Shown: positions 35,570 through 44,452, numbered from the stretch's first letter. The stretch is 64,000 bases of DNA from Streptomyces griseoruber (GCF_001514205.1 NZ_KQ948775.1:260820-324819), one strand, 5' to 3'. A program made the numbers and translations. Notes: generated by a model from the sequence alone, not told the origin.

Positions 35570-36913
35570 CTACGGCATCATCGGGTAGCTTCCCGTGTTC
35601 GTCGGCGCGTGCTCGGGCAGCCACAGGACCGCCACCGCGCCCTCGGCGGGTATGTGGTCCGGTGCTCCGGCCGGGCGGACATTGCGGAAGGTGAGCCGGG
35701 CGCCGAGGACCCGGGCCTGGCCCGCCGCGATGGTCAGGCCGAGACCGTGGCCGTGGCCCGCCCGGTCGGCGCTGCCAGTGCGGAACCGGCTCGGGCCCTC
35801 GGCCAGCAGGTCCTCGGGGAACCCGGGGCCGTGGTCGCGGACCCGGATCACCCGGCCCTCGACGGTGACCTGGATCGGCGGCTTGCCATGCCGGGCGGCG
35901 TTGGCGAGGAGGTTGAACAGGACCCGCTCCAGACGGCGGGGGTCGGTCGTGACCATCGACTCATGGACGATCCGCACCTCGACCTCCGGGTCCTTGGCCG
36001 CCACCCGCCGCGCGACGAACTCGCCCAGCAGGAGGTCCTGCAACTCCGCCCGCTCCGAGGCGCTGTCCAGGCGGGCCACCTCCAGGACGTCCTCCACGAG
36101 CGTGCGCATGGCCTTCGCCCGGTCCAGGACCAGCTCGGTGGGCCGGCCGGGCGGCAGCAGCTCGGCCGCGGTCAGCAGACCGGTGACCGGGGTGCGCAGC
36201 TCGTGCGCGATGTCGGCGGTGACCCGCCGCTCGGCCTCCAGCCGCTGCTGGAGCGCGTCGGCCATGGCGTCCACCGCGCTCGCCAGGTCGTCGGTCTCGT
36301 CCCGTACGACCCCGCCGATCGCGTCCCGCACCCGGACGTCGGACTCGCCCTTGGCGACCTGGTTCGCCGCGGCCGCCGCCTTGCGCAGCCGACGCGAGAG
36401 CTGCCCGCCGATGAGCACCCCGAGCGCGCTGCCGCCGAACACGACCGCGATCGAGCCGATCACCAGAGCCTGGTCGAGGTCGTTGAGGATGTCGGTGCTC
36501 CGGTCGGTGAAACCGGTGTGCAGGGACATCACCCGCCCGTCCTTCAGCGGCACGGCCGCCCAGATGTCCGGCGTGCCCCCCGCACGGTCGGACACATACG
36601 TCACCCGGCGGCCCTGGGCGACCTTCTCCCGCACCTCCGACGGCAGCCGGGAGTCGTCGATCTTGATCTGGGGGAAGTTCGGCCGCCCGGTCATCTCGAA
36701 GTTGCGCTGCGCGATCTGGATGCGCTCGTCCGCGAGGTCGCGCGCGTTGTCCAGCATCGACACCCGGGCCGCGTTGTGCACGACGAGGCTGAGCGCGATC
36801 GCCACCAGCGCCCCGACCAGCGCGATCGCCGCGCTCAGCTTCCACCGCAGACCCGTACGGATGCCCGCGCCCTGTGCGCGGTCCGGAACCAGGTGCCGGA
36901 TCATCCCCCTCAC
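35570..36913 (-). CDS. cseC: cell-envelope stress sensor histidine kinase CseC
   Basis: 447-residue membrane kinase that with CseB controls sigE. Membrane helices at about 22-45 and 150-172 flank an extracytoplasmic sensor (about 46-149). A HAMP domain follows (LSRRLRKAAAAANQVAKGES), then HisKA with VTADIAHELRTPVTGLL (phosphoacceptor His) and HATPase with LFNLLANAARHG, VRDHGPGFP, GHGHGLGLTIA. In S. coelicolor the system responds to cell-wall-active antibiotics such as vancomycin. The GTG 36913 start is 13 bases from the cseB stop; ATG 36904 is an alternative. Confidence 0.94.
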   Translation of the reverse strand: MRGMIRHLVPDRAQGAGIRTGLRWKLSAAIALVGALVAIALSLVVHNAARVSMLDNARDLADERIQIAQRNFEMTGRPNFPQIKIDDSRLPSEVREKVAQGRRVTYVSDRAGGTPDIWAAVPLKDGRVMSLHTGFTDRSTDILNDLDQALVIGSIAVVFGGSALGVLIGGQLSRRLRKAAAAANQVAKGESDVRVRDAIGGVVRDETDDLASAVDAMADALQQRLEAERRVTADIAHELRTPVTGLLTAAELLPPGRPTELVLDRAKAMRTLVEDVLEVARLDSASERAELQDLLLGEFVARRVAAKDPEVEVRIVHESMVTTDPRRLERVLFNLLANAARHGKPPIQVTVEGRVIRVRDHGPGFPEDLLAEGPSRFRTGSADRAGHGHGLGLTIAAGQARVLGARLTFRNVRPAGAPDHIPAEGAVAVLWLPEHAPTNTGSYPMMP

Positions 36914-36926
36914 ACCCCCCGTCCGC

Positions 36927-37625
36927 TCATGCCTTCAACTTGTAGCCGAAGCCACGGACCGTCTCGATGCGGTCCTGGCCGATCTTCGTCCGCAGCCGCT
37001 GCACATGGACGTCCACGACGCGGGTGTCACCGCCCCAGCCGTAGTCCCAGACGCGCTCCAGGAGCTTGTCCCGCGACAGGACCGTGCCCGGCGCGGAGGA
37101 GAACTCCAGCAGCAGCCGCATCTCGGTGGGCGTCAGGGCCACCGGCCGGCCGGCCCTGCGGACCTCCATGCCCTCGGTGTCGACCTCCAGGTCGCCGAAG
37201 GTCAGCACACCGCCCGCGGGCGCGGCGTCCTCGGCCCGGTCCCCGCCGCCCGCGTGCCCGAAGCGGCGCAGCACCGCGCGGATCCGGGCGACCAGGACGG
37301 CGCCGTCGAACGGCTTGGTCACATAGTCGTCGGCGCCGGCCTCCAGGCCCAGGACGACGTCGATGGAGTCGGCGCGCGCCGACAGCATGATCACGGGCAC
37401 GGTGGACTCGTCCCGGATGCGCCGGCAGAGGCTGACCCCGTCCAGGCCGGGCACCATGACGTCCAGCAGGGCGATGTCGGGGCGGTCGGCCCGGAACGCG
37501 TCCAGCCCGGACAGGCCGTCGGGCATCGCGGTGACCACGAAGCCGTCCCGCTCCAGGGCGAGCTGGGTGGCCTCGCGGATGACGTCGTCGTCCTCGACGA
37601 ACAGGACGTGGGTCTGGTCTGCCAT
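36927..37625 (-). CDS. cseB: OmpR-family response regulator CseB
   Basis: 232 residues. Receiver domain with FVEDDDVIREA (acidic pocket), phosphoacceptor Asp in IALLDVMVPGLDG, LSARAD and YVTKPFD; C-terminal winged helix with LTPTEMRLLLEFSSAPGTVL, LLERVWDYGWGGDTRVVDVH and VRGFGYKL. In S. coelicolor CseB activates the sigE promoter. ATG 37625; there is only a weak ribosome site. An 11-bp repeat (GGTGGTGCGTC, 37651-37672) lies upstream. Position and sequence in the sigE operon support the name. Confidence 0.95.
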   Translation of the reverse strand: MADQTHVLFVEDDDVIREATQLALERDGFVVTAMPDGLSGLDAFRADRPDIALLDVMVPGLDGVSLCRRIRDESTVPVIMLSARADSIDVVLGLEAGADDYVTKPFDGAVLVARIRAVLRRFGHAGGGDRAEDAAPAGGVLTFGDLEVDTEGMEVRRAGRPVALTPTEMRLLLEFSSAPGTVLSRDKLLERVWDYGWGGDTRVVDVHVQRLRTKIGQDRIETVRGFGYKLKA

Positions 37626-37766
37626 CCCGGTGCTCTCAGTCCTCGTGTTCGGTGGTGCGTCGGTGGTGCGTCGGTGGTGGGCGCCGCACATCTGTCCGGG
37701 TGCCCCTTGAGGGGACGCCGGAGGCTTCCGCAGCGTTCACTCCCGGTGCGCCCACTCATTGATCGG

Positions 37767-37781
37767 ATCGGGCGGCCCGAT
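37767..37781. other. dyad in the cseA-cseB gap
   Basis: ATCGGGC-G-GCCCGAT is a perfect 7+1+7 dyad, extended by near-matching flanks, in the 203-bp gap between cseA and cseB. It could be a weak terminator or an operator for an internal promoter; nothing else recognisable lies in the gap. Confidence 0.45.
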
Positions 37782-37828
37782 CGGTTCACGGGTTCCGGAG
37801 ATTTTTCCAGCCCGCCCGAAATCCAAGG

Positions 37829-38515
37829 TCAGCCGGTCCCGGGCACCGGCGTCGGGTCCCCGTCCACGATGCTGCTGTACTCGTTGTGGATGGTGAACTC
37901 CTTGACGAAGTGCTCCGCGCTGGTCCAGCGGTAGGTGATCACGTTCTCACCGGACGGGTTGGAGACGGAGTCGCCCTTCGCGTACACCTGCTTGGTCACC
38001 ACCAGGTCGCCGCGGTCTATCTCCGCGTAGACCGGGGGCTCCTCGGTCCTGAAGACGTTCTCGTACCGGCCGTCCTTCTCCCGGTACACGTACGAGCCGA
38101 CACCGACCGCGTCGCCGCAGGTCAGCACGTTCACCACGATGTCCGTGACGGGACCGCCGGTCAGGTCGCCGTAGGAGACGTCGACCGGGTACTCGTCGCC
38201 GACGCACGGCTTCAGCTCGCCCTTGACCTCCGCCGAGACCTCGGGGTCGGCCTTGACGAGCTGGACCGCGTCCACCCGGGAGGGGATGCGGGTGGGCGCG
38301 GCCGAGGGGGTCATCGTCGCGGCGCCGGCCACCGCGTCCGCGTGCGCGGGGCCCTCGTCACGGGTGCCGGTGCCGCCGGTGGCGCACGCGGACACGAAAA
38401 GGGCGAGGGCGGCGAGCACGGTCACCGCCGTGATCGCCGCCTGGAAGGTGCCTCGGGCCGCTGTGGGCCCTGCCTGGGCCGGTGTCGGCCCGGCCTCGGT
38501 CAGGCCGCCGCGCAA
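37829..38515 (-). CDS. cseA: lipoprotein CseA, modulator of the SigE system
   Basis: 228 residues. Signal segment FQAAITAVTVLAALALFVSA with lipobox VSAC (Cys44) indicates a lipoprotein on the outer face of the membrane. The mature domain is rich in strands (DEYPVDVSYGDLTGGPVTDI, VVTKQVYAKGDSVSN). In S. coelicolor loss of CseA raises sigE expression, so it dampens the signal to CseC. The apparent start is TTG 38515, inside the 3' end of sigE (16-base overlap), implying translational coupling; a later GTG would remove part of the signal peptide. Confidence 0.9.
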   Translation of the reverse strand: MRGGLTEAGPTPAQAGPTAARGTFQAAITAVTVLAALALFVSACATGGTGTRDEGPAHADAVAGAATMTPSAAPTRIPSRVDAVQLVKADPEVSAEVKGELKPCVGDEYPVDVSYGDLTGGPVTDIVVNVLTCGDAVGVGSYVYREKDGRYENVFRTEEPPVYAEIDRGDLVVTKQVYAKGDSVSNPSGENVITYRWTSAEHFVKEFTIHNEYSSIVDGDPTPVPGTG

Positions 38516-39042
38516 CGCTCCCGCTCCTCACGCTCCAGCGCGCGTGCGTCCAGATCGCGGGCTTCCAGCTCCTCGCGGAGCCGGGCGAGCGCCCGGTGCA
38601 GCGTGCTCTTGACCGTTCCCGCGGACATGCCGAGGGCGGCGGCCGTCTCCTCCGTGGACATCTGCTCCCAGTGTCGCAGCACGACGACGCTTCGCTGCTT
38701 CGGAGCGAGCACCTTCATCGCGTCCATCAGCAGGGCGCGGTCCGCATGCTGTTCGGTGGAGTCGTCGATGCAGGCGTCCGGGAGCTGCTCGGTGGGGACT
38801 TCCTCCAGCTTGCGGGCCCGCCACCACTCCGTCCGGGTGTTGATCATGACCCGGCGCAGATAGGCGTCCGCGAGCCGCTTGTCCGCGATGCCCTCCCAGC
38901 GGCCGTACGTCCGGGCCAGCGCCGTCTGCAGCAGGTCCTGCGCGTCGACCGGGTCCGGGACCAGCCGGCGGGCGCTGCGCAGCAGTGCGTCCTGTCGGGT
39001 GCGGACGTACTCCTCGAACTCGAGCACCTCGCCCTGCGCCAT
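38500..39042 (-). CDS. sigE: ECF sigma factor SigE (cell-envelope stress)
   Basis: 180-residue ECF sigma factor. Region 2 includes FEEYVRTRQDALLRSARRLV, PVDAQDLLQTALARTYGRWE and INTRTEWWRARKLEE; region 4 includes LKVLAPKQRSVVVLRHWEQM-type sequence and MSAGTVKSTLHRALARLREE. From memory it is nearly identical to S. coelicolor SigE. It directs genes for peptidoglycan repair. ATG 39042 has GGAGGGG seven bases upstream. No anti-sigma gene is adjacent; instead cseA, cseB and cseC follow, the known CseBC-driven arrangement. Confidence 0.97.
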   Translation of the reverse strand: MAQGEVLEFEEYVRTRQDALLRSARRLVPDPVDAQDLLQTALARTYGRWEGIADKRLADAYLRRVMINTRTEWWRARKLEEVPTEQLPDACIDDSTEQHADRALLMDAMKVLAPKQRSVVVLRHWEQMSTEETAAALGMSAGTVKSTLHRALARLREELEARDLDARALEREERERCAAA

Positions 39043-39342
39043 GGTCAACCCCTCCGTCTACCCCGTTTGCGGCTCGCGGTGATCCGCCGGATCTCCGCGT
39101 GGTCTGTCGCCGTCGTGCCCTCGGTGGGCACGCAAACGAAGCTACGGAGCTGTTGTCACGGGGCTGTGCGGAGCAGCCTGCGGCTAGCGCGCGGCTGTCC
39201 GTCGGTTGTGTAACGGAACAGGGTTCTGGGTAACGTGGCGGGCCGAAGAGTGGGTTTATGTGCCGATTTATCCGGCCGCTGGATGTGACAGACGCCGGGT
39301 GAGGCCTGTGACGAAGCCCGTTGTCTGTGAAATGACCGTGCG
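39043..39342 (-). promoter_or_regulatory. sigE upstream region with spaced GTAACG repeats
   Basis: This 300-bp gap must contain the sigE promoter, which in S. coelicolor needs phosphorylated CseB. Two GTAACG elements at 39210-39215 and 39230-39235 lie exactly 20 bp apart, about 170-190 bp before the sigE start, as expected for tandem OmpR-family sites. A GAAC-AGG-GTTC dyad lies between them. No gene is seen. Confidence 0.45.
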
Positions 39343-40266
39343 TCAGGTGAGCGGCAGACGGTACAGACCGTCCGGCAGCGGCTCCACCAGTCCGTCCGCC
39401 ACGAGCCCGTCCAGGGCCCGCGCGCGCTGCACCGGCTCGTGCCACACCCGGTCCAGCGCCGCCTGTGGCACGGGCGCGTGCGCCTCCCGCAGCACGGCGA
39501 GCAGCTTGCCGCGCACCTGCCGGTCCGTACCGGCGTACGTCTGTCCGCGGCGCGGCGGACCCTCGTGCTCCGGCTTGCCCGCGAGCCGCCACGCGCACTG
39601 CGCGGCGATCGGGCAGCGCACACAGGTCTCGTTCTTCGCCGTGCACACCAGCGCGCCCAGCTCCATGGACGCGGCGGCCCAGCGGGCGGCGGTCCGCTCG
39701 TCCTCGGGCAGCAGGGCGCGGGCCAGCTTGCGCTCGGCGGCCGTGGTGGCGTTCGGCGGGTACCGCACCCCGGTGACGGCCCGGGCGAAGACCCGGCGGA
39801 CGTTGGTGTCCAGCACGGCGTGCCGCTGCCCGTACGCGAAGGAGGCGACCGCGGCGGCCGTGTACTCGCCGATGCCGGGCAGCGCGAGCAGCTGGCCGTG
39901 GTCCGCCGGTACGTCGCCCCCGTGCCGTTCCGTTATGGCCACCGCCGCTCCGTGCAGCCGCAGGGCGCGGCGCGGGTAGCCGAGCCGTCCCCACGCGCGT
40001 ACGGCCTCGCCGGGGGCCTCCGCGGCCAGGTCGGCGGGGCGCGGCCAGCGGGCGAGCCACTGCTCGTAGACCGGCAGGACGCGGCTGACCGGCGTCTGCT
40101 GGAGCATGAACTCGCTGACCATCACACCCCACGCACCGGCCTCGGGGTGCCGCCAGGGCAGGTCGCGGGCGTTGTCCTCGAACCAGTCGATGACGGGGGA
40201 GTGCAGGTCCGCGCCGGCGGTGTCGTCGGCGGGGCTGCGGTGCGGGGGTTTCGTGGGCGCAGTCAT
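39343..40266 (-). CDS. mutY: A/G-specific adenine DNA glycosylase
   Basis: 307-residue base-excision repair enzyme that removes adenine opposite 8-oxoguanine. N-terminal WFEDNARDLPWRHPEAGAWG and VSEFMLQQTPVSRVLPVYEQ, helix-hairpin-helix LLALPGIGEYTAAAVASFAY, catalytic Asp in HAVLDTNVRRVFAR, and the [4Fe-4S] ligands C-x6-C-x2-C-x5-C (CTAKNETCVRCPIAAQC). The NUDIX-like C-terminal domain is short. ATG 40266 is preferred; a longer upstream frame is non-coding in composition. Confidence 0.95.
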   Translation of the reverse strand: MTAPTKPPHRSPADDTAGADLHSPVIDWFEDNARDLPWRHPEAGAWGVMVSEFMLQQTPVSRVLPVYEQWLARWPRPADLAAEAPGEAVRAWGRLGYPRRALRLHGAAVAITERHGGDVPADHGQLLALPGIGEYTAAAVASFAYGQRHAVLDTNVRRVFARAVTGVRYPPNATTAAERKLARALLPEDERTAARWAAASMELGALVCTAKNETCVRCPIAAQCAWRLAGKPEHEGPPRRGQTYAGTDRQVRGKLLAVLREAHAPVPQAALDRVWHEPVQRARALDGLVADGLVEPLPDGLYRLPLT

Positions 40267-40534
40267 GGCCCTTCCGATCCTGCCATGGGCGATGGGGCAC
40301 GCGTGCGTATCGCCACTCGTCCGGGTGGCCGGCCGGGAGCGTGGCCCTGTGCCGCGCGCCCCGGTCGTGGCCAGAGGTGCGAGCGATGCCCCCGCAAAGC
40401 GCCGGGGGAGGGGGCTGTGCGCAGGGTGAAGTCGGGGGCAGGGATACGGAGTCCGGGATGATGATCCGGAAAAGTTGTACTCCGGGCGGCGGGTGGCGCC
40501 GGTTAACGCGGTGATCTCTCGTACAGTTTGCGCC

Positions 40535-41371
40535 GTGGGATCTCTGCGCAATCCGATCGGGCCGCTTCCCTCCTCCATCTACTGGCGCCGGAGGGTCGTA
40601 CTGCTGTCTGTGATCGCCCTGTTGGCGCTGCTCGTCACCTGGATCGTCACCTCTGACGGGGGTGGCGGCGCCAACGACGCGAAGGGGTCCGGCGGAAAGA
40701 ATCCCGCGTCCTCGATCACGCCGGGGCCGTCCGGTTCGGGGCCCGCGATCAGTCAGGCGCCGGGCGGGCGTGACGAGTCGAGCGAGGGCGCCACCGAGGG
40801 CTCGGACTCCGGCTCCGGGTCCGGCTCGGACACCGGTTCGGGCGGCGACGGCTCCGGGTCCACCGGCTCCGGGGCCGACGGCTCCGGCTCGGGCACGGGG
40901 GGCGGCGGCACGGACGACGGGGCCAACGGCAGCGGTTCGAGCACGACCCTCCCGGCCGGTACGACACTGCCCAACTGCACCGCCAGCGTGGTCAGGTTGA
41001 CCCTGCGCAGTGTGCGGAACTCCTACTCTCCCGATGAGACGCCCACGTTCCAGCTCGTGGCGCAGAACTCCTCCGGCAGCGACTGCAAGGTCGACCTCGG
41101 GCCGAAGACGGCGGTGCTGACGATCACGCAGGCGGGCAGCGAGGACGACTACTGGTCGTCGGCCGACTGCCCGAAGGTGTCCGGGAGCGTGCTGTACCGG
41201 GTGCCGGCCGGCGGGAACTTCACCTACACGCTGAAGTGGGACCGCAAGCCGAGTGCCGCCGAGTGCGCGACGCCTGCGGCGGGGGCGGCCGGGGCGGGGA
41301 CGTATCTGGTGGAGGCGAAGGCCCCGGGGTTCGCCACGGCACAGACGTCGTTCGTGCTCGCGGCCGACTAG
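40535..41371 (+). CDS. membrane-anchored protein with Ser/Gly-rich linker
   Basis: 278 residues. Short cytoplasmic start (GSLRNPIGPLPSSIYWRRR), one membrane helix at about 22-42 (VVLLSVIALLALLVTWIVTS), a Ser/Gly/Asp low-complexity linker (about 45-140) and a C-terminal beta-rich domain with two cysteines, CTASVVRLTLRSVRNSYSPD and CKVDLGPKTAVLTITQAGSE, ending in LVEAKAPGFATAQTSFVLAA. This domain resembles DUF4232-like extracellular modules only loosely. GTG 40535. Its stop codon TAG is part of the foldback element that follows. Confidence 0.82.
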   Translation: MGSLRNPIGPLPSSIYWRRRVVLLSVIALLALLVTWIVTSDGGGGANDAKGSGGKNPASSITPGPSGSGPAISQAPGGRDESSEGATEGSDSGSGSGSDTGSGGDGSGSTGSGADGSGSGTGGGGTDDGANGSGSSTTLPAGTTLPNCTASVVRLTLRSVRNSYSPDETPTFQLVAQNSSGSDCKVDLGPKTAVLTITQAGSEDDYWSSADCPKVSGSVLYRVPAGGNFTYTLKWDRKPSAAECATPAAGAAGAGTYLVEAKAPGFATAQTSFVLAAD

Positions 41372-41536
41372 TGCCGCGGCAGGCAACGTTCGCCCCGTCG
41401 CGACGCCCGGCACGCACTCTCGCCGCACCGGCCGAAAGCCCAAGTACGTCCAGTACGAGGACTTCCGGCCGGCACGCCGAGAGCACGCACCGGACGCCGC
41501 TCCTTGACGGGCAAACGTTGCCTGCCGCGGCACTAG
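41368..41536. mobile_element. 169-bp MITE-like foldback element with 23-bp terminal inverted repeats
   Basis: CTAGTGCCGCGGCAGGCAAC... at 41368-41390 and its exact complement at 41514-41536 form perfect 23-bp ends. The ends are CTAG, which could be a target duplication (YTAR/CTAG targets are known for IS5-type elements). Inside, 41404-41441 pairs with 41459-41496 (28 of 38 Watson-Crick) and closes on GTAC-GTCCA-GTAC at 41444-41456. No coding capacity. It provides the stop codon of the upstream gene and lies 64 bp after the disA stop. Confidence 0.8.
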
Positions 41537-41599
41537 GAACCGAGGAGGACGGGGCGCCGCCGCTCGGAACGGCCACCCTCCGACGGCCGGCGGTCGCCG

Positions 41600-42724
41600 T
41601 CAGACGTAGCGCTCCAGGATCGACGACTCCGCCAGCCTCGACAGGCCCTCGCGGACGCTGCGGGCCCGGGCCTCGCCCACGCCGTCGACCGTCTGGAGGT
41701 CGTCGACACTGGCGGCGAGGAGTTTCTGCAGGCCGCCGAAGTGCTCCACCAGGCGGTCGATGATGGCGCCGGGCAGCCGGGGGACCTTGGCGAGGAGGCG
41801 GAAACCGCGCGGGGAGACCGCCGAGTCGAGTGCCTCGGGGGAACCGGTGTAGCCCAACGCGCGGGCCACCGTGGACAGTTCGAGCAGCTCGGCGTGGGTG
41901 AGGGCGTCCAGCTCGGACAGCGCCTCGTCGACCGTACGGGAGCGCTTGGCGGTGGGCTCGGGCACGTAGTCCCGGACCACCAGCTCGCGCTCCGGCTCCA
42001 CGCCCGCGATCAGCTCGTCGAGCTGGAGCGCCAGCAGACGGCCGTCGGTGCCCAGTTCGACCACGTACTCGGCGATCTCGGTGGCGATACGGCGCACCAT
42101 CTCCAGGCGCTGGGCCACCGCGGAGACGTCCCGGACCGTCACCAGGTCCTCGATCTCCAGCGCCGACAGCGTGCCCGCGACCTCGTCCAGCCGGAGCTTG
42201 TAGCGCTCCAGGGTGGCGAGGGCCTGGTTGGCGCGGGACAGGATCGCGGCCGAGTCCTCCAGCACGCGGCGCTGGCCGTCGACGTACAGGGCGATGAGCC
42301 GCATCGACTGGGAGACCGAGACGACCGGGAAGCCGACCTGCTTGGAGACGCGGTCCGCCGTGCGGTGCCGGGTGCCCGTCTCCTCGGTGGGGATCGTGGG
42401 GTCCGGGACCAGCTGGACGCCGGCCCGCAGGATCTTGGACAGGTCGGAGGAGACCACGATGCCGCCGTCGAGCTTGCACAGCTCCCGCAGCCGGGTGGCG
42501 GTGAACTCGACGTCCAGGACGAACCCGCCCGTACACATCGTCTCGACGGTCTTGTCGGAGCCGAGCACGATGAGCCCGCCGGTGTTGCCGCGGAGCACCC
42601 GCTCGAGCCCGTCGCGCAGGGCCGTGCCCGGAGCCACCGCGCTCAGCGCGGCACGCATGAGGCTCTCGGCACGGGAACTCCCACCGGACTTTCCGGGAGC
42701 TGCCGCCCGGTCGTTGGCTGCCAC
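41600..42724 (-). CDS. disA: DNA integrity scanning diadenylate cyclase
   Basis: 374-residue enzyme making the second messenger c-di-AMP from ATP. The DAC domain (about 20-150) has LCKLDGGIVVSSDLSKIL (DGA-type loop, here DGG) and EETGTRHRTADRVSK (RHR motif). A helical spine and a C-terminal helix-hairpin-helix DNA-binding domain follow (LLAASVDDLQTVDGVGEARA). c-di-AMP controls osmotic balance and cell-wall-linked genes in Streptomyces. Downstream of radA, 81 bp apart, as in most actinomycetes. ATG 42724. Confidence 0.96.
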   Translation of the reverse strand: MAANDRAAAPGKSGGSSRAESLMRAALSAVAPGTALRDGLERVLRGNTGGLIVLGSDKTVETMCTGGFVLDVEFTATRLRELCKLDGGIVVSSDLSKILRAGVQLVPDPTIPTEETGTRHRTADRVSKQVGFPVVSVSQSMRLIALYVDGQRRVLEDSAAILSRANQALATLERYKLRLDEVAGTLSALEIEDLVTVRDVSAVAQRLEMVRRIATEIAEYVVELGTDGRLLALQLDELIAGVEPERELVVRDYVPEPTAKRSRTVDEALSELDALTHAELLELSTVARALGYTGSPEALDSAVSPRGFRLLAKVPRLPGAIIDRLVEHFGGLQKLLAASVDDLQTVDGVGEARARSVREGLSRLAESSILERYV

Positions 42725-42805
42725 TGCACTCCTCCGGTCGCAGGTTCTTCAGGCGCTCCCGTTCGCGTACTCGGTTCGTACGGACGGGCGAGACCAGGGC
42801 AAAGT

Positions 42806-44215
42806 CTACCGGCGGTCCTCCGCCTCCTGTGGGGCCTCTCGGCGACGGGACCTCGGCAGGACCCGCAGCGCGTCCCCCATGTCGGCGACTTCGAGCACCT
42901 TCATACCGGGCGGGATCCTGCCGGGATCGCCCGGTACGAGCGCGTGCGTGAAGCCCAGCCGGTGGGCCTCGGACAGTCTGCGCTGGACGCCCGTGACCCG
43001 TCTGACCTCGCCCGCGAGACCGACCTCGCCGATCGCGACCAGGTTCTTCGGCAGGGGGGTGTCGCTCGCGGCGGAGGCCAGTGCCAGGGCGATCGCCAGG
43101 TCCGCCGCCGGTTCGGAGAGCTTCACCCCGCCGACCGTCGCCGAGTAGATGTCCCGCTTGCCGAGCGCGCTGATCCGGCCGCGCTGCTCCAGCACCGCCA
43201 GCATCATCGAGACCCGGGAGGTCTCCAGGCCGGAGGTGGTGCGCCGGGGCGAGGGGATCTGGGAGTCCACGGTGAGCGCCTGCACCTCGGCGACCAGCGG
43301 GCGGCGGCCCTCCAGGGTGACGGTCAGGCAGGTACCGGGGACCGGTTCGTCACGTCTGGTCAGGAAAAGTCCACTGGGGTCGGCGAGGCCCGTGATGCCC
43401 TCGTCGTGCAGTTCGAAGCAGCCGACCTCGTCCGTCGCGCCGTAGCGGTTCTTCACGCCGCGCACCAGGCGCAGGCGCGCGTGCCGGTCGCCCTCGAAGT
43501 GCAGGACGACGTCCACCAGGTGCTCCAGGAGACGGGGGCCCGCGATCGCGCCGTCCTTCGTGACATGGCCCACCAGCAGCGTGGACATGCCGCGTTCCTT
43601 CGAGGCGCGGATCAGGGCGCCGGCGACCTCGCGCACCTGGGCCATGCCGCCCGGTGCCCCGTCGATCTCGGGGGAGGCGACCGTCTGTACCGAGTCGAGG
43701 ATCAGCAGGGACGGCTTGACCGCGTCCAAGTGGCCGAGGACGGCGGCCAGATCGGTCTCGGCGGCCAGATAGAGGTGGTCGTCGATGGCGTTGATCCGGT
43801 CGGCGCGCAGCCGGACCTGGCTCGCGGACTCCTCACCCGTCACGTACAGGGTGCGGTGTTCGTCACTCGCCGACTTGGCCGCCACGTCCAGCAGCAGCGT
43901 CGACTTGCCGACGCCGGGCTCGCCCGCGAGCAGCACCACCGCGCCGGGCACCAGACCACCGCCGAGCACGCGGTCCAGCTCGGGCACGCCGGTCGTACGG
44001 GCGGCGGCCTGACGGCCGTCGACCTGGCCGATGGGCACGGCGGAGGTGGTGACACGTCCCGGTGCCGTCGTACGGACCGCGGGCGTGCCGTACTCCTCGA
44101 TCGTGCCCCAGGCCTGGCACTCGGGGCAGCGGCCGAGCCACTTGGCCGTCTGCCAGCCGCACTCCGTGCAGCGGTAGGACGGGCGGTCCTTGGTGGTCTT
44201 GGTACGGGCAGCCAT
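42806..44215 (-). CDS. radA: DNA repair protein RadA
   Basis: 469 residues. N-terminal zinc finger CTECGWQTAKWLGRCPEC, RecA-like ATPase with Walker A AGEPGVGKSTLLL, Walker B LLILDSVQT, the RadA-specific KNRYGATDEVGCF motif, and a C-terminal Lon-protease-like domain (GLAGEVRRVTGVQRRLSEAH). It promotes branch migration in recombination repair. ATG 44215; upstream sequence extends open but is non-coding. Likely co-transcribed with disA; RadA modulates DisA activity in Bacillus, so the pairing is functional. Confidence 0.96.
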   Translation of the reverse strand: MAARTKTTKDRPSYRCTECGWQTAKWLGRCPECQAWGTIEEYGTPAVRTTAPGRVTTSAVPIGQVDGRQAAARTTGVPELDRVLGGGLVPGAVVLLAGEPGVGKSTLLLDVAAKSASDEHRTLYVTGEESASQVRLRADRINAIDDHLYLAAETDLAAVLGHLDAVKPSLLILDSVQTVASPEIDGAPGGMAQVREVAGALIRASKERGMSTLLVGHVTKDGAIAGPRLLEHLVDVVLHFEGDRHARLRLVRGVKNRYGATDEVGCFELHDEGITGLADPSGLFLTRRDEPVPGTCLTVTLEGRRPLVAEVQALTVDSQIPSPRRTTSGLETSRVSMMLAVLEQRGRISALGKRDIYSATVGGVKLSEPAADLAIALALASAASDTPLPKNLVAIGEVGLAGEVRRVTGVQRRLSEAHRLGFTHALVPGDPGRIPPGMKVLEVADMGDALRVLPRSRRREAPQEAEDRR

Positions 44216-44452
44216 GGGGAAACCGTAACCGCCACCACCGACAGCCGGGCCGGCCTGTGGACAACCGGCCGTCCCCCGCGCCGGGACACCTGCGGAGAAT
44301 CCGGACACCCCCTGTGATCCGGCCACCCCCCATCACGAACGAGCCACGGAACCCCCCCTTCCTGTCCCCTTATGAGGGATCGTTTCACCCGTACGGATTA
44401 AAAGGACTCAAGGGACAAGAAGAGCCCGTTCCGCGCCGCCTACGGTCCACGG

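Noticed and set aside
37651..37682. 11-bp repeats before cseB as a regulatory array or CRISPR
   Set aside because: Only two exact copies and a partial one, no spacers; most likely slippage.
38528..41533. 1001-codon minus-strand open frame
   Set aside because: Crosses sigE, mutY and the foldback element out of frame; low-complexity Arg/Gly/Ala translation.
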